Assembly (NCBI GenBank): GCA_020831765.1
Contig: JAFIFY010000021.1
Location: forward strand, 1 to 53,566
DNA from: Phycisphaeraceae bacterium
Lineage (GTDB): Bacteria; Planctomycetota; Phycisphaerae; Phycisphaerales; Phycisphaeraceae
Length of the DNA stretch: 53,566 nt
Reading direction: 5' to 3'
Part shown: one piece after another, positions 52,255 to 53,566 of the stretch
Layout: every line of letters begins with the position of its first letter
How positions within the stretch are numbered: the first letter of the stretch is position 1
Translations under genes and position numbers: made by a program
Notes under the pieces: generated by a model
The model's database searches: none
The model's input: the letters and a program-made list of their open reading frames with translations, nothing else
What the model was told of the DNA's origin: nothing

Positions 52255-52662
52255 TCACCCCTTCGAATCCACACGAATCGCCCGCCAGGTCCGGTCGCCG
52301 GCCTTGACCATCCGGACCCAGCCTTCCCAGCCACGCCAATCGAACTGGATCAGCCGATCGCGATCGTTCCAGCGCTGGGCGAACACCCTGCCCCGCATGA
52401 CACGCTCGACCCGGCCCCGCTCGATTCGGCGGTCGGCGACGTTCAGCGGGGCGATGATGCCTTGATATTCCAGGTAGATACGCCGGTGGGGCGAGAGTTC
52501 TTCGAGCAGGGCGACGGCGCGGCGGTCGTGGAACAGCGTCAGGTGCCCCAGGCGCAGGCAGATCAGCGGGCCGCCGGGATCCCGCGGATTCTCGAACATC
52601 CAGTCGAAATGGGACATCCGGGGCAGCGTGTGATGCAGAATGACCGATTTCAGCGGCATCAT
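52255..52662 (-). CDS. LigD-phosphoesterase-like protein (putative)
   Basis: About 135 residues. HHTLPRMSHFDWMFENP, PLICLRLGHL, HRRIYLEYQGIIAPL and RGRVERVMRGRVF parallel, in order, the small planctomycete proteins related to the 3'-phosphoesterase domain of DNA ligase D (HxxxxHWDLMLE, LxTWRL, HRxxYLDYEG, RGxVxRWxxG). Here the usual HWDLMLE is SHFDWMFE. Nuclease activity is not shown for such stand-alone forms. ATG 52662 is preferred over 52725 because a good promoter for the divergent gene covers 52710-52738. Confidence 0.55.
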   Translation of the reverse strand: MMPLKSVILHHTLPRMSHFDWMFENPRDPGGPLICLRLGHLTLFHDRRAVALLEELSPHRRIYLEYQGIIAPLNVADRRIERGRVERVMRGRVFAQRWNDRDRLIQFDWRGWEGWVRMVKAGDRTWRAIRVDSKG

Positions 52663-52709
52663 GGTTCTGGCCGGAAGGGCGAAAGCGGGCTGTTCCCGTT
52701 CGGGCGACT

Positions 52710-52738
52710 TTGTCAGCGGCATCATATCGGCGTATTCT
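52710..52738 (+). promoter_or_regulatory. Sigma-70-like promoter for TPR lipoprotein
   Basis: TTGTCA (52710-52715), exactly 17 bases, TATTCT (52733-52738); the lipoprotein start is 77 bases downstream. A strong match for this genome. Confidence 0.55.
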
Positions 52739-52815
52739 GACTTGAGGCCGATGGCCGCGCCGGAATGGACTCGCCTCGGCCGGCCGCGAGTACCGGTTTC
52801 AAAGGATTGTCACCC

Positions 52816-53538
52816 ATGCAGCACCGAAACGGACCGTCCACCGATCGTTTTTCCCCCACTTTCCGGCCAATCGGCCTTGTGGCCCTGTTGCTGATGCTCG
52901 TCGGCCTGGGCGGTTGCGTGACCTCCGATCTGCTCAACGAGCGGGCCGAGCGGAACCTGGCGGGGGGGGATCTGGCCATGGCCGAGGAGAATCTCGCTCG
53001 ATCCGAGGCCAGGCGACCGGCGCACTGGCGGACGCAATGGCTCATCGGCGAGCTTCGCATGCGGCAGGGCCGGCCGGTCGATGCCGAGGTGGCGTTCCGC
53101 CGCGCCTGGAGCATGAAGGGCAATCACCCCGAGACCCCCGAAATTCTCGATCTCATCGCCGAATCGATCCTGGCCCAGGGCGAGGATGCCCATGGGAAAC
53201 TTCGCGCGTTCCTGTTCGAGGCCATCGACCAGTACGGCACCTCGTACGACTATGTGCGCCAGGGCCGCTTCCTGATGGAGATTCAGGATATGGACGGGGC
53301 GAAGGTCGCATTCAACAAGGCGATCGTCACCGGGCGGGGCACGTTCGATGCGCGAACGCACCTGGCCCTGGCCGAGTTCCACCGGAGAACCGGCGATCAA
53401 CGCAAGGAGATATCCTCGCTGCGGCACGTGCTGTTCCTGGATGAAGAAAACCAGACGGCGGCGAATCGGCTACGCGAACTCGGCTTCGTGCCCGGACCCG
53501 CCGCGGGGCTCGCGCCGCCGCTGCGGCCGCTGGATTGA
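52816..53538 (+). CDS. TPR-repeat lipoprotein
   Basis: 240 residues. Signal peptide with lipobox (LVALLLMLVGLGGC), then tetratricopeptide-like repeats: ERNLAGGDLAMAEENLARSE, GELRMRQGRPVDAEVAFRRA, GRFLMEIQDMDGAKVAFNKA, ALAEFHRRTGDQRKEISSLR. Likely a membrane-anchored scaffold on the periplasmic side; PilF/BamD-like roles are possible but not indicated by context. AAAGGA lies about ten bases before the ATG at 52816. It ends 28 bases before the window edge. Confidence 0.85.
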   Translation: MQHRNGPSTDRFSPTFRPIGLVALLLMLVGLGGCVTSDLLNERAERNLAGGDLAMAEENLARSEARRPAHWRTQWLIGELRMRQGRPVDAEVAFRRAWSMKGNHPETPEILDLIAESILAQGEDAHGKLRAFLFEAIDQYGTSYDYVRQGRFLMEIQDMDGAKVAFNKAIVTGRGTFDARTHLALAEFHRRTGDQRKEISSLRHVLFLDEENQTAANRLRELGFVPGPAAGLAPPLRPLD

Positions 53539-53566
53539 GACGGGATGCGGAACCGTCGAGCGGGGG

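Noticed and set aside
1-53566. tRNA, rRNA, CRISPR array, insertion sequences, prophage
   Set aside because: No cloverleaf with a T-loop GGTTCRA motif, no spaced direct repeats and no transposase, integrase or phage structural protein was seen; a tRNAscan or Infernal run was not possible here.

Overview
The window is GC-rich bacterial chromosome (about 63-65% G+C by eye) and most plausibly comes from a planctomycete, probably of the Phycisphaerae type. The evidence is indirect: a PEP-CTERM sorted protein together with a PEP-CTERM-type polysaccharide deacetylase, a flagellar export and basal-body operon with a FlbD and a MotE-like gene, a FlgI-like protein fused to HEAT-like repeats, a compact LigD-phosphoesterase-like protein, and many secreted beta-propeller and lipoproteins. 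No rRNA, tRNA, CRISPR array, insertion sequence or phage gene was recognised.

Left part (1-12.1 kb): a truncated penicillin-binding protein 1C, a very large secreted PQQ-type propeller protein, a PHP phosphoesterase, a multi-PAS histidine kinase overlapping a stand-alone receiver protein, a DUF2071 protein and a PEP-CTERM beta-propeller protein.

Centre (12.2-32.8 kb, all on the + strand): an esterase with a small overlapping partner, a FlgI-like/HEAT lipoprotein, folE2, a LOG-family gene, a FlgN-like chaperone, a histidine kinase and NtrC-type sigma-54 activator pair, then the block flgB-flgC-fliE-fliF-fliG-fliH-fliI-fliJ-motE-like-fliK-flgD-orf-flgE-flbD. A near-consensus sigma-54 promoter (TGGCAAG-N4-TTGCT) lies 39 bases before flgB and just after the activator gene, with palindromes 130-160 bases further upstream. 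The simplest reading is that the kinase/activator pair switches on the basal body-hook operon. motAB, fliL/M/N, fliP/Q/R and flhA/B are not in the window.

Right part (32.8-53.5 kb): housekeeping and accessory genes on both strands: glyA, an acyltransferase, the PEP-CTERM-type deacetylase, a lipoprotein, an EamA transporter, trpF, a VKOR-DsbA fusion, an HD-GYP protein, a YfiH/LACC1-family oxidase, a secreted transglutaminase-like protein, a zinc-ribbon membrane protein, a YjbQ protein, a disordered hypothetical, a propeller-LamG protein that appears frameshifted, a ribokinase-like kinase, a LigD-phosphoesterase-like protein and a TPR lipoprotein.

The signals I find most interesting are non-coding: a nested multi-stem element at 43526-43615 followed directly by a consensus DnaA box; a hairpin-bounded repeat array between fliE and fliF; an imperfect inverted repeat at 49050-49116 built of GTGCCT-type units; and a G-rich TTCCGGGGG motif recurring in coding and non-coding DNA on both strands.
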